The notes under the pieces: generated by a model
Seen by the model: the letters and a program-made list of their open reading frames with translations, nothing else
Databases searched by the model: none
What the model was told of the DNA's origin: nothing
Position numbers and translations under genes: made by a program
In this document: positions 11,148 through 21,169 of the stretch, piece after piece
How positions within the stretch are numbered: position 1 is the first letter of the stretch
How the letters are laid out: every line of letters begins with the position of its first letter
Assembly: GCF_032452875.1 (NCBI RefSeq)
Contig: NC_083890.1
Span: 44,018,483 to 44,082,482 of the forward strand
Reading direction: 5' to 3'
DNA length: 64,000 nt
From: Bos javanicus
Taxonomy: Eukaryota > Chordata > Mammalia > Artiodactyla > Bovidae

Positions 11148-11265
11148 TTGGAGAAGGACCCTCTACAGTATTCTTGCCTGGGAAATTCCATGGAGAGAGG
11201 AGCTTGGCAGGCTACAGTCTCTGGGTTCACAACAGGTCGGACATGGCTTAACGACTAAAAAACAA
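11148..11265 (+). mobile_element. Bov-A type SINE fragment
   Basis: Plus-strand Bov-A body, 'ttggagaagga' to 'acatggcttaacgacta'. Diverged, no head. Confidence 0.85.
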
Positions 11266-11472
11266 CATATGTTTACATGCACCCAGTCTTACGGAGAAGT
11301 CAATGCACCTAGTTCCATACACATGCCCTATAAGCTTTGGTTCCTGATGTCATCCCAATGTTTATGTACCAAACATCTGTCCATTGACATCATGTTCATT
11401 CTGGAAAGTCTTACTTAAACATTTTCTCTTATTTGAAATTAATCTCAACTTAGCATTAAAAAAAGTCATCTT

Positions 11473-11672
11473 GGAGACTTCTCTGATGGTTCAGTGGCTA
11501 AGATTCCATCCTACCAATACAAGGGGCCCAGGGTTTGATTCCTGGTCAGGGAATTAGATCCCACATGCCACAACTAAGAGTTCACATGCCTCATCCCACA
11601 TGCAGCAACAAAGATCAAAGATCCTGTGTGCTGCAACTAAGACCCGAGAAAACTAGGCAAATATAAAAAAAG
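11473..11672 (+). mobile_element. CHR-type tRNA-Glu SINE, long form
   Basis: 'ggagacttctctgatggttcagtggctaag' head, 'gggtttgattcctgg' B-box region, then repeated 'cccacatgc..caac' motifs and an A-rich tail. Preserved nearly end to end. Confidence 0.85.
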
Positions 11673-11889
11673 AAGCCATCATGAGTCACTACTGGTGACA
11701 CCCAATAGCAGTTAACAAGTAGATCTTATCTCCTACGGCAAATCTATCAACGTCTTTTGCCTGCCTAGATGTTGTGTTGGGGATTCTGAAACTGCCCACC
11801 AGTGGGAAAAAAAAAACAAAGTTAGTGGTTAATTAATAACGTCTGCAAGGGACACTGGAGTAGGGCAGCCATAGTCTTGCCATTTCTGC
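11673..11889. other. Short unique stretch
   Basis: Nothing recognised; contains an A10 run near 11810. Confidence 0.5.
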
Positions 11890-11896
11890 AACAGAC

Positions 11897-12781
11897 AAAT
11901 TCTGAAAGATGATACTGTGAAAGTGCTGCACTCAATATGCCAGCAAATTTGGAAAACTCAGCAGTGGCCACAGGACTGGAAAAGGTCAGTTTTCATTCCA
12001 ATCCCAAAGAAAGGCAATGCCGAAGAATGCTCAAACTACCGCACAATTGCACTCATCTCACATGCTAGTAAAGTAATGCTCAAAATTCTCCAAGTCAGAC
12101 TTCAGCAATACATTAACCGTGAACTTGCAGATGTTCAAGCTGGTTTTAGAAAAGGCAGAGGAACCAGAGATCAAATTGCCAATATCCGCTGGATCATGGA
12201 AAAAGCAAGAGCTCCAGAAAAACATCATTTTCTGCTTTATTGACTATGCCAAAGCCTTTGACTGTGTGGATCACAATGAACTGTGGAAAAGTCTTCAAGA
12301 GATGGGAATACCAGACCACCTGACCTGCCTCTTGAGAAATCTGTATGCAGGTCAGGAAGCAACAGTTAGAACTGGATATAGAACAACAGACTGGTTCCAA
12401 ATAGGAAAAGGAGTTCATCAAGGCTGTATATTGTCACCCTGCTTATTTAACTTCTATGCAGAGTACATCATGGGAAACGCTGGACTGGAAGAAACACAAG
12501 CTGGAATCAAGATTGCCGGGAGAAATATCAATAACCTAAGATATGCAGATGACACCACCCTTGTGGCAGAAAGTGAAGAGGAACTAAAAAGCCTCTTGAT
12601 GAAAGTGAAAGTGGAGAGTGAAAAAGTTGGCTTAAAGCTCAACATTCAGAAAACGAAGATCATGGCTCAATGGACATGGGTTTGAGCAAGCTCTGGGAGT
12701 TGGTGATGGACAGGGAAGCCTGGCGTGCTGCAGTCCATGAGGTCACAGAGTCAGACATGACTGAGTGACTGAACTGAACTG
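11897..12781 (+). mobile_element. BovB LINE, RT domain, internally deleted
   Basis: Covers the RT from 'tctgaaagatgat' to 'aagatcatggc' (12665), then jumps about 0.7 kb to 'tcaatggacatggg' and the 3' end. The two frames 11917-12243 and 12119-12685 are one protein split by a 2-base loss near 12210. Together they show FRKGRGTRDQIANIRW, motif A (AKAFDCVDH) and the catalytic YADD box. A 7-base direct repeat, aacagac, flanks it at 11890-11896 and 12782-12788. It cannot encode an active protein. Confidence 0.93.
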
Positions 12782-12788
12782 AACAGAC

Positions 12789-13232
12789 TCTCCTATATTC
12801 TTTCTCTTCAGATCTTACCTATAATCCATATCTCCACTGGGTTTTGCCTGCAGCCCTCTCCACAGGGGATCACAGACCATATGTCATTATCTTCAACACC
12901 CCCACTGCAATCTCATCGCACCTCCTCTTCCTGGCAGGTAGGGGCCTGTGCCCTTACAGAAACGTGCCTGTCGGTCTGGCTGACTACGTCACCTACATGG
13001 GACCTCACTACAGCTAAACCTAAGTCCACAGGGGCTTGTTGTTGAGTCTTACAGAACCACCAACAATGGGGTGGGGCCCTCCTAACTGGTTCATCCTCTC
13101 ACACACTCCCAAGGAGCGTCTATTGTTGCCCACAAGCTGGAGGAACTGTAGCATGTAACTCAGTGGTCTCCTCTGCCACACCTGGGACTTCCTGCTGGAA
13201 GAAGCAGCATCCACCTCACTTTACAGAGGATT
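12789..13232. other. Unique-looking DNA between two BovB copies
   Basis: 444 bases, GC-richer than its surroundings, with no recognised family. The 64-codon minus frame is of chance length. Confidence 0.5.
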
Positions 13233-13242
13233 ACATTGTAGG

Positions 13243-14116
13243 ATAACTTATATGCAGAGTACATCATGAGAAACGCTGGGCTGGAGGAAGCACAAGCTGG
13301 AATCAAGATTGCTGGAAGAAATATCAATAACCTCAGATATGCAGATGACACCAACCTTATGGCACAAAGTGAATAAGAACTAAGGAGCCTCTTGATGAAA
13401 GTGAAAGAAGAGGGTGAAAAAGTTAGCTTAAAGCTCAATATTCACAAAAGTAAGATCATGGCATCCGGTCCCACCACTTCATGGGAAATAGATGGGGAAA
13501 CAGTGGAATCAGTGGCTGACTTTATTTTTCTGGGCTCCAGAATCACTGCAGGTGGTGACTGCAGCCATGAAATTAAAAGACACTTGCTCCTTGGAAGAAA
13601 AGTTATGATCAACCTAGACAGTGTATTAAAAAGCAGAGACATTACTTTGTCATCAAATGTCTGTCTAGTCAAGGCTATGTTTTTTCCAATAGTCATGTAC
13701 GGATGTGAGAGTTGGACTATAAAGAAAGCTGAGTGTTGAATTGATGCTTTTGAACTGTGGTGTTGGAGAAGACTCTTGAGAGTCCCTTGGACTGCAAGGA
13801 GATCCAACCAGACCCTCCTACAGGAAATCAGTCCTGAGTGTTCATTGGAAGGACTGATGCTAAAGCTGAAACTCCAATATTTTGGCCACTTGATGCGAAG
13901 AGCTGACTCATTTGAAAAGACTCTGATGCTGGGAAAGATTGAAGGCAGGAGGAGAAGGGGATGACAGAGGATAAGATGGTTGGATGGCATCACCAACTCA
14001 ATGGACAGAGTTTGGGTAAACTCTGAGAGTTGGTGATGGACAGGGAGGCATGGCATGCTGCAGTCCATGGGGTCACAAAAAGTTGAACACGACTGAGTGA
14101 CTGAACTTAACTGAAC
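13243..14116 (+). mobile_element. BovB LINE, 5'-truncated, with TSD
   Basis: From 'taacttatatgcagagtac' (RT palm) to the 3' end, flanked by the direct repeat acattgtagg at 13233-13242 and 14115-14124. YADD is intact. Stops include TAA at about 13375 (a lost SEEEL) and TGA at 13737-13739, at the recurrent CGA position. A later frame (13776-13964) covers the C-terminal block. Confidence 0.95.
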
Positions 14117-14124
14117 ATTGTAGG

Positions 14125-14807
14125 CACCGTCTGCAAAGTGATGTGAGTTGTAGTAAAGAAGCATATTCCCTGTCTTGGAAATCCTAGCCAGAACAGTCAC
14201 TGATAATTGGGGGGCAGTCTGATTAAATGTGCTTTGAGACATTAAAAAAAAAATCTCCATTTCCTTGGCATTTTAGTGGTTTTAGTGAATGTCTTTTGAC
14301 TTTTCCTTTAGCTATTAATCCAGAATCTTATTGCACTTTCTTTACAAAACATTTTTTTTTTTTTGCTTTCTTTAAATTGAGGTGGATTTCTTTCTCAGGA
14401 GAGTTCATAAAAGTGTTTTCTGATAGAAAGCAGAAAGCCATTTGAAAATAAGTTTGGAAGCAGAAATCTAGCTATTTTCCTCATTTCTGCTGAACTTCAC
14501 AGGTCTGGTTTTCAGAGTGATCAGTTACACTGAATGTTTATAAGGATGTGGAAAAGAAAGCTATTAAATGTCATTTAAAGTGAGATAATCCTCAGGCGTG
14601 TGGCAAACCAATTGTCTTAAGAGACCTTTTATTAAACTCCACCATCACTCTCCTTTCTAAATGAACTGCTATTAAATTTCCAAATCAATGTCTCTACCAG
14701 TTGCATTACATTTTTAATGGAAATGAATTGACACCTTGATTCAGTCCAATGGAGCCTGAACTAGCTTGGGGAAAGGAGATGGTAGAAGAAAAGAAAAACG
14801 AGACTGC
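14125..14807. other. Unique-looking DNA
   Basis: Contains A and T homopolymers near 14244 and 14355 and no recognised repeat body or coding signal. Confidence 0.5.
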
Positions 14808-14821
14808 TCTTATGTGTATTT

Positions 14822-15010
14822 GTGTAGTGGCTCAGTTGGTAAAGAATCTGCCGGCAATGCAGGAGACCTTGGTTCAATTTCTGGTTCGGGAAGATCCCCT
14901 GGAGCAGGGAATAGCTACCCACTCCAGTTTTCCGGCCTGAAGAATTCCATGGACTATATAGTCCATGGGGTCGCAAAGAGTCGAACATGACTGAGCGACT
15001 TTCACTTTCA
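14822..15010 (+). mobile_element. Bov-tA SINE, 5' half of a chimera
   Basis: Head missing its first dozen bases ('gtggctcagttggtaaag'), B-box region 'ggttcaatttctgg', Bov-A body, 'gactttcactttca' tail. It is followed directly by a BovB 3' end with no TSD between them. Confidence 0.9.
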
Positions 15011-15017
15011 AAATTGT

Positions 15018-15166
15018 ATATGAGACAGTTAGATAGCATCACTGACTCAATGGACATGAATCTGAGCAAACTGTGGGAGGTGGTGAAGGACAGAGAAGCC
15101 TGGTGTGCTGCAGCCCATGGGGTCACAACGAGTTGGACACGGCTTAGTGACTGAACAACAACAAAA
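15018..15166 (+). mobile_element. BovB LINE 3' end, 3' half of a chimera
   Basis: Last ~150 bases of an older BovB type ending 'gaacaacaacaaaa'. The near-matching flanks tcttatgtgtattt (14808-14821) and tcttatgtattt (15167-15178) enclose this piece and the preceding Bov-tA together. Confidence 0.88.
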
Positions 15167-15357
15167 TCTTATGTATTTAAAACACATGTATGTACATCTA
15201 TGTATAAGACCACACACAGAAAAAGGACACAGCATTATCTTCATCAGTGAGAGATCACAGTTATAGATAAACATGTGAACACACAAGCCTGGTACCTGTG
15301 TGAGTGGGTAGATCTACACTGTTTATAACCAATATGTGCTATTGGTTTAGCTTAAAG

Positions 15358-15559
15358 ATGAAAGTGAAAGTGAAAGTCACCCAGTCGTGTCTGGCTGTTT
15401 GTGACCTCATGGACTATCCAGTCCATGGAATTCTCCAGGCCAGAATACTGGAGTGGGTAACCTTTCCCTTCTCCAGGGAATCTTCCCAACCCAGGGATTG
15501 AACCCAGGTCTCCTGCATTGCAGGTGGATTCTGTACCAGCTGAGCCACAAGGAAAGCCC
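15358..15559 (-). mobile_element. Bov-tA SINE, full length, with TSD
   Basis: Minus-strand element from 'gtgaaagtgaaagtc' to 'ccacaaggaaagccc', flanked by agcttaaag at 15349-15357 and 15560-15568. Both internal promoter-like boxes can be read on the minus strand. Confidence 0.95.
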
Positions 15560-15568
15560 AGCTTAAAG

Positions 15569-16416
15569 TTATGAGTGGATTAATGAAAATACAGGTGTGC
15601 TGCTTTAAGGATAATAATTATTAAGGATAATTTATTGTACTTTTCTTCCTTTTGTATATAATGTATGTATAATAGCATCACCCAATGATTAGCTGTTATT
15701 CCCGGGAAGTGTTCTCCTATCCCCATTAGGATGAGAAGATATATCAAAGTTCAAATAAAAGGTAATATAGAGAAAATAGTGAATACTATTTTCAAAACCT
15801 CAGATAAATGTTGTCATAGAGGAATATTAAAGAATGCAACTTTGTTCCTTTAAAACGTCACTTCAATTATTTAAAATCAATTTTAGAAGGAAATATCTCC
15901 AAATATATTAGCTATTTCCCTGCCTTTGAAAACAGAATACACACCCTGAATATAAAGTAGCGCCTTAAAAGCAGTTTCTTACCATGATAATCTGCCACTG
16001 AAACATCTTGGGACAGACTTTGTAATTTTTCCTCTTATACTACATTCTCTCAGATTGATGTTCTCATTGAGGTTTTATGCTTGTTTTCATCATTTTACTG
16101 TTTCTTTCTTGCCAGGCTAGTAAACCCTGGCCATTATCAATATCAATACTAACACTGATACCAATAACCACGTATGTTAGAACTGTACATAAGAGTAATA
16201 TATCATGATGGAGTACTGAGAAGTACTTAACATGACTAAGATACATGAGCTTTGTGTCATCAAATTTGGCTACTAAAAGCTCTTTATTCTTTTCTTGGTT
16301 TTTGACTCATCAATTTGTCATAGATAAAGTTGCTTTATGTTTGATTTCTAAACAGTTGAGGGGCTATTATTTTTTCATAGCTCTTTATCTATATTTGTTA
16401 ATATACACACATATAT
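15569..16416. other. Unique-looking AT-rich DNA
   Basis: 850 bases, clearly AT-rich, with no recognised repeat. Confidence 0.5.
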
Positions 16417-16595
16417 CTTTGCAACCCAGTGGACTGTAGCCCACCATGCTCCTCTGTCCATGGGATTTTCCAAGCAAGAGTACTGGAGTAGGTTGCCATT
16501 TCCTTTGCCAGAGGATCTTTCCGACCCAGGGATTGAACCCAGGTCTCCTGCATTGTAAGCAAGACGCTTTACCGTCTGAGCCACCAGGAAAGTCC
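16417..16595 (-). mobile_element. Bov-tA SINE, 3'-truncated
   Basis: Minus-strand Bov-tA lacking the last ~30 bases of its 3' end; the tRNA-like head at the right edge is complete ('gtctgagccaccaggaaagtcc'). Confidence 0.9.
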
Positions 16596-16885
16596 TATAC
16601 ATGTATACAGCTGAAGTTAAAAATGTCTTCACTTAACGTGATTATACCAGAATTATCTACAACTGTGCAGATTATGCAGCAACATAAAATTCTTATGATG
16701 GAACATTATCTTAAAAAAAGAAAGCAAGATGCTGAGTGATATATAAACTATAACAGGAATTATCAAAAATTCTCTAAGGCTGTGGAAAAAAGGCCAAAGA
16801 GAAATAAGTGAAAAGAGGCATCCATTATTAGGTTAGGGTGATGGCATCATACTTTTCTATATTTCCAAAATTTCTGCAGGGTTCT

Positions 16886-16982
16886 ACACTCAGTCACTCA
16901 GTCATGTTTGCATCTTGTGACCCCATGGACTGTAGCCTGCCAGGCTCCTCTGTCCATGGGATTCTCCAGACAAGAAGACTGG
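16886..16982 (-). mobile_element. Bov-A type SINE fragment
   Basis: 'ctcagtcactcagtcatg' to 'ccagacaagaagactgg', truncated inside the Bov-A body. Confidence 0.87.
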
Positions 16983-16984
16983 CA

Positions 16985-17087
16985 TTAGCATTGCTAAATT
17001 AATTAAAGAAGGAGGTCATCATCGTGAGGTGGTTCTCATACCTTAGCAACCTAACTAAACAAATGAAACCTAAGCCCAAAGTGCTTC
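16985..17087 (+). other. Possible left part of an LTR
   Basis: It reads in the style of a class I LTR U3 ('ttagcaacctaactaaac'), and the adjoining L1 end separates it from a better-supported LTR part at 17276. That it belongs to the same LTR is inference. Confidence 0.3.
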
Positions 17088-17092
17088 ACTGG

Positions 17093-17274
17093 GATGACCC
17101 AGAGGGATGGGATGGGGAGGGAGGTGGGAAGGGGGTTCAGGATGGGGAACGCATGTACACCCATGGCTGATTCATGTCAATGTATGGCAAAACCACTACA
17201 ATACTGTAAAGTAATTAGCCTCCAATTAAAATAAATAAATTAAAAAAAATTCTTTTAAAGAAAAAAAAAAAAGA
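17093..17274 (+). mobile_element. Ruminant L1 (L1-BT type) 3' end
   Basis: 'gatggggagggaggtggga', 'gttcaggatggggaac', 'tcatgtcaatgtatggcaaa', then 'aattagcctccaattaaaat' and an A-rich tail. This is the characteristic terminal segment of ruminant L1. A 5-base match, actgg, at 17088-17092 and 17275-17279 is too short to be a firm TSD. Confidence 0.85.
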
Positions 17275-17275
17275 A

Positions 17276-17515
17276 CTGGAAACCAAAGGACGACCAATCA
17301 CAAACAGCCAACCAGGCTTTCTCAAACAAAGCAACTGCTAAAGCTGTAGCCAATCAAATACTTCCTTGCTTTGCTTCCGCCTGTTTTCTATAAAAGTCTT
17401 GCCCCTACCTCCCGTCGCAGAGTGGCCTAACCACTTCTGGTTTGGCACTGCCCAATTCAAATCAAGTTTTGCTCAAAAACAAAACAAAACAAAAAAAACT
17501 CTTAAAATTTTTCAG
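17276..17515 (+). mobile_element. ERV class I-like LTR fragment
   Basis: Promoter-style layout: CCAAT at 17293 and 17350, and TATAAAA at 17389-17395, 35 bases beyond the second CCAAT. About 90 bases on comes 'caattcaaatcaagttttgctca', where an AATAAA would be expected; here an (AAAAC)n insert breaks it. The segment ends near 'actcttaaaattttt'. There are no viral genes beside it, so it is a solo or truncated LTR. Confidence 0.55.
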
Positions 17516-17803
17516 AGGCTTCAGTTTATCTTTCAAGAATATCATTTCAAAAGTTAACAAGCAAAGGTATAACAGAAAAGCCCAGCAAGGGGGCCCACAG
17601 TTCTGCCACACCCCCCTCACCGGACACTTGGTTTTCATCAGTAAGCATCAGTGCATGCCTTGCAGCTCTGAATCTTGGACCCAAGGTCTACCCAAGGCTT
17701 TGTTAGAGAAAGCATCCTCCCATTAGGCTCATTTACCTAGCAACAGGGATCCCTACAATGTGAAAGGGAATTGGGCTTATTAGCGAACAGAGTCCTTAGC
17801 ACT

Positions 17804-17846
17804 CTTTTTTTATTTGTTTTAATTTCTGGCAGTTAGTGAGGGATCT
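17804..17846 (-). mobile_element. CHR-type SINE, left part
   Basis: T-rich tail and 'agttagtgagggatct', the 3' half of a minus-strand CHR SINE. It is interrupted by the BovB that follows and continues at 18827. Confidence 0.75.
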
Positions 17847-18826
17847 CTTTAGTGAGAAACCTGTATGCAGGTCAGGAAACAACAGTTAGAACTGGACATG
17901 GAACAACAGACTGGTTCCAAATAGGAAAAGGAGTACATCAAGGCTGTGTATTGTCACCTTGCTAATTTAACCTATATGCAGAGTACATCATGAGAAACGC
18001 TGGGCTGGAGGAAGCACAAGCTGGAATCAAGACTGCCGGGAGAAATATCAATCACCTCAGATATGCAGATGACACCACCCTTACGGCAGAAAGTGAAGAG
18101 GAACTAAAAAGCCTCTTGATGAAAGTGAAAGAGGAGAGTGAAAAAGTTGGCTTAAAGCTCAACATTCAGAAAACGAAGATCATGGCATCTGGTCCCATCA
18201 CTTCATGGGAAATAGATGGGGAAACAGTGTCAGACTTTATTTTTCTGGGCTCCAAAATCACTGCAGATGGTGACTGCAGCCATGAAATTAAAAGACGCTT
18301 ACTCCTTAGAAGGAAAGTTATGACCAACCTAGATAGCATATTCAAAAGCAGAGACATTACTTTGCCAACAAAGGTTCATCTAGTCAAGGCTATGGTTTTT
18401 CCAGTGGTCACGTATGGATGTAAGAGTTGGACTGTGAAGAAAGCCGAGTGTTGAAGAATTGATGCTTTTGAACTGTGGTGTTGGAGAAGACTTTTGGACT
18501 GCAAGGAAATCCAACCAGTCCATCCTAAAGGAGATAAGTCCTGGGTGTTCATTGGAAGGACTGATGCTAAAGCTGAAACTCCAATACTTTGGCCACCTGA
18601 TGCGAAGAGTTGACTCATTGGAAAAGACCCTGATGCTGAGAGGGATTGGGGGCAGGAGGAGAAGGGGACGACAGAGGATGAGATGGCTGGATGGCATCAC
18701 CATCTTGATGGACGTGAGTCTGAGTGAACTCCGGGAGTTGGTGATGGACAGGGAGGCCTGGCGTGCTACAATTCATGGGGTTGCAAAGAGTAGGACACGA
18801 CTGAGTGACTGAACTGAACTGAACTA
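17847..18826 (+). mobile_element. BovB LINE, 5'-truncated, inside a CHR SINE
   Basis: RT palm to 3' end. Target duplication agggatct at 17839-17846 and 18827-18834. The frame 17990-18454 has the intact YADD box (NHLRYADDTTL). The upstream frame is cut by TAA in 'ccttgctaattt'. TGA at 18452-18454 is the recurrent CGA-to-TGA change. A 12-base in-frame loss relative to other copies sits near 18228. It ends in the GAACT repeat tail. Confidence 0.95.
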
Positions 18827-18916
18827 AGGGATCTTAGTTCTCCCACCAGCGATGGAACCCAGGCCACAGCTGTGTAAGCACCAAGTCCTAACCACTAGAT
18901 TGTCAGGGAATTCCCA
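18827..18916 (-). mobile_element. CHR-type SINE, right part
   Basis: Completes the element begun at 17804: 'gggatcttagttctcccaccag', a B-box region in reverse ('gatggaacccagg'), and 'ctaaccactagattgtcagg'. Confidence 0.85.
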
Positions 18917-19295
18917 ACTATCACTATTTTTGAAGAATATTTGCAATATAATCCCAAGTGGAGTATCTTCTGGCACCAAATTAAAATTTTCCATTTCCTT
19001 AACACTTAAGAATACATTTCGCTTTTAAGATCTTAACCATTTAAGATCCCCGTCTCAGTTGTGAACATTTATCAGTCCATCCCCTTAGCATGCATTAATT
19101 AAGCTCTTACTGTGTGCCAGGCAGCACAGCACACACACTGAACAATACTCAAATAGCAACACGGGGCTAAATTCATCCTTCTGTATAAAAGTCTTCATTC
19201 CACAGTTTAGGCCTCAGTTTTGTTTTGTAAAAAATAGCTTCAACGTGGGCTTCGGTCCTCTCCTTTCCATAGTTCTCCCTTTTGCTATCTGCTAA
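18917..19295. other. Unique-looking DNA
   Basis: Includes 'ttaagctcttactgtgtgccaggcagcac' near 19095, reminiscent of an old mammalian repeat tail but too short to name. Confidence 0.4.
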
Positions 19296-19307
19296 CAAGT
19301 TACATTT

Positions 19308-19590
19308 TGGAGAAGGCGATGGCACCCCACTCCAGTACTCTTGCCTGGAAAATCCCATGGATGGAGGAGCCTGGTAGGCTGCAGTCCATGAGGTCACTAG
19401 AGTCGGACACAACTGAGCGATTCCACTTTGACTTTTCACTTTCATGCATTGGAGAAGGAAATGGCAACCCACTCCAGTGTTCTTGCCTGGAGAATCCCAG
19501 GGACGGGGGAGCCTGGTGGGCTGCCGTCTCTGGGGTTGCACAGAGTCAGATATGACTGAAGCAACTTAGCAGCAGCAGCAGCAGCAGTAG
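19308..19590 (+). mobile_element. Bov-A2 SINE with (AGC)n tail and TSD
   Basis: Dimeric Bov-A with a CAG-repeat tail at about 19569-19590. Flanks caagttacattt (19296-19307) and caagctacattt (19591-19602) are a TSD with one mismatch. Confidence 0.95.
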
Positions 19591-19602
19591 CAAGCTACAT
19601 TT

Positions 19603-21004
19603 AAACTCTTCACCTGTGGGCTTGATTTTGGAATAAGTAGAAAAGAGAGAGACAGACTTTCCACAGACAGATGAGGTCTGCTCACAATTAATTGCTTACT
19701 TTGTTGGATGAAATTTTAAGGACAATACAAGTGCTCTCTTGAAGAAGTCAAAGTGACTCTTGCAGACTAAGAGAACTCTGCCTTCTGGTGAAGAAAATGG
19801 CCTATTAAAAGGAATAAGATAATGTTTATTGCAAGGATGCGTGTGAACAATTCCATATCAGAGCCAAGAGAAAGAACTCAGTAAGTTGCAAAGATCTAGT
19901 ATTCAGGCATGAGGAGAGCATGCTAAACAGATGCACTAACCCCAGCAATTATCTTCCTTTCAGAAGATTTTTTTTTTTGTAAACAGTACACAAAAGCCAT
20001 ATATATGATAATAATCTCAGCACATTAGACCTTCTCCATGCTGAATAGAAATACTAATTCCCGAAGTGAAATAGCTGCTGGGCTGTGGATGACAATACTG
20101 CCATCTGATGCTACAAAGCTGCAGAAGTGATGCTCAGCATTAAGGGGGATTTTTCACACTGATAGCTTTGCAGTCCACTCCATTTTCCCTGCAAAAGGAT
20201 GAGCAAGCACCTGGCAGCAGAGACTCAACTGCAAAGGAGAGAGTGGGGAAGGACCTAGAAAAGATCTGAGGGCATATGTGATGGGAAGAGCTATGCAGCA
20301 TGGGAGCTGGTCAAGAAGAAAGGAGACTAAAATAACTTGGGGTATTTCTGCGCTTTCCCTAATAGAGATCATGCAAAGATGTATAAACACATCAAGCACA
20401 TAATCAAACTGTAAATAAAAAATCACAGTTTTGAGAAAGATTCCCAGATGCAGCTGGATGTAAATATGCACAAATACACACACACATGTCACACATACAA
20501 CATTATGGTTTTATTTAATGTTTTTTTCTTAAAAATCTTATCCTAGGAGAGAATTGAGACAAAACAGGTGTCCCCTTTTCTGTAACCGTTTGTGGTTGCC
20601 TGGCAGGGGAAGGGGCTCAAGTCTTGAGTGTAGTTACTTATTTCCACCAATAGAGGGCTAACCATTTCCCCTCCGTTGCCTTAACTGTGGTCCCAATGCC
20701 CTCATCAAGCCACTTTCCCCCTGATTTTTCCAGGAGTACCTTCTGCTGCGTTTTTTCCCTCTCTTTCACATTGCTTCTTTCCTCAAGTATTTATTGAACC
20801 ATCTCAGGCTCCAGAAGGCTGATATATAGTATTGCACATCGCTCTACATTAGGGTTTTGCGTATATTAATAAATTCTATCATTTGTTGAGCCTGCTTATC
20901 AATATATGAACGGAGAGGAAGGGGCTGGCCTATACGCTTCACCTTTGCCCTCAGTGTTTAGAACAATGTCTGGAGTGTCGTAAAGGGCGCTGAGACCTGT
21001 AGCT
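19603..21004. other. Unique-looking DNA, 1.4 kb
   Basis: No repeat family recognised. The 112-codon minus frame at 20154-20492 has no recognisable domain and is within chance expectation. Confidence 0.5.
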
Positions 21005-21080
21005 TTTGTTGTATCAGTCTCTTGGCAACCTCATGGACTGTAGCCCACCAGCGCTCCCTGTCCTTCATTATCTGCTCCAG
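21005..21080 (-). mobile_element. BovB 3'-end fragment
   Basis: The minus reading 'gataatgaaggacagggagc', then the equivalents of 'gctacagtccatgaggttgcc', matches the BovB ORF2 C-terminus (MKDRERWWATVHEVAKR). Short and diverged. Confidence 0.7.
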
Positions 21081-21169
21081 AAATGATGAAGCAGCTGGGC
21101 CAAAGCAGAAACAACATTCAGCTGCGGCTGTGTCTGGTGGGGAAAGTAAGTCCAGTGCTATAAAGAACA

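Noticed and set aside
12119..12685. Functional reverse transcriptase
   Set aside because: YADD and neighbouring motifs are intact, but a 2-base loss near 12210 and the internal deletion after 12665 break the protein.
17276..17515. Host gene promoter from CCAAT and TATAAAA
   Set aside because: The layout fits an LTR U3/R, and no exon follows; kept only as an LTR feature.
20154..20492. 112-codon minus frame with hydrophobic stretches as a membrane protein
   Set aside because: Hydrophobicity follows from T-rich antisense codons; no family likeness.
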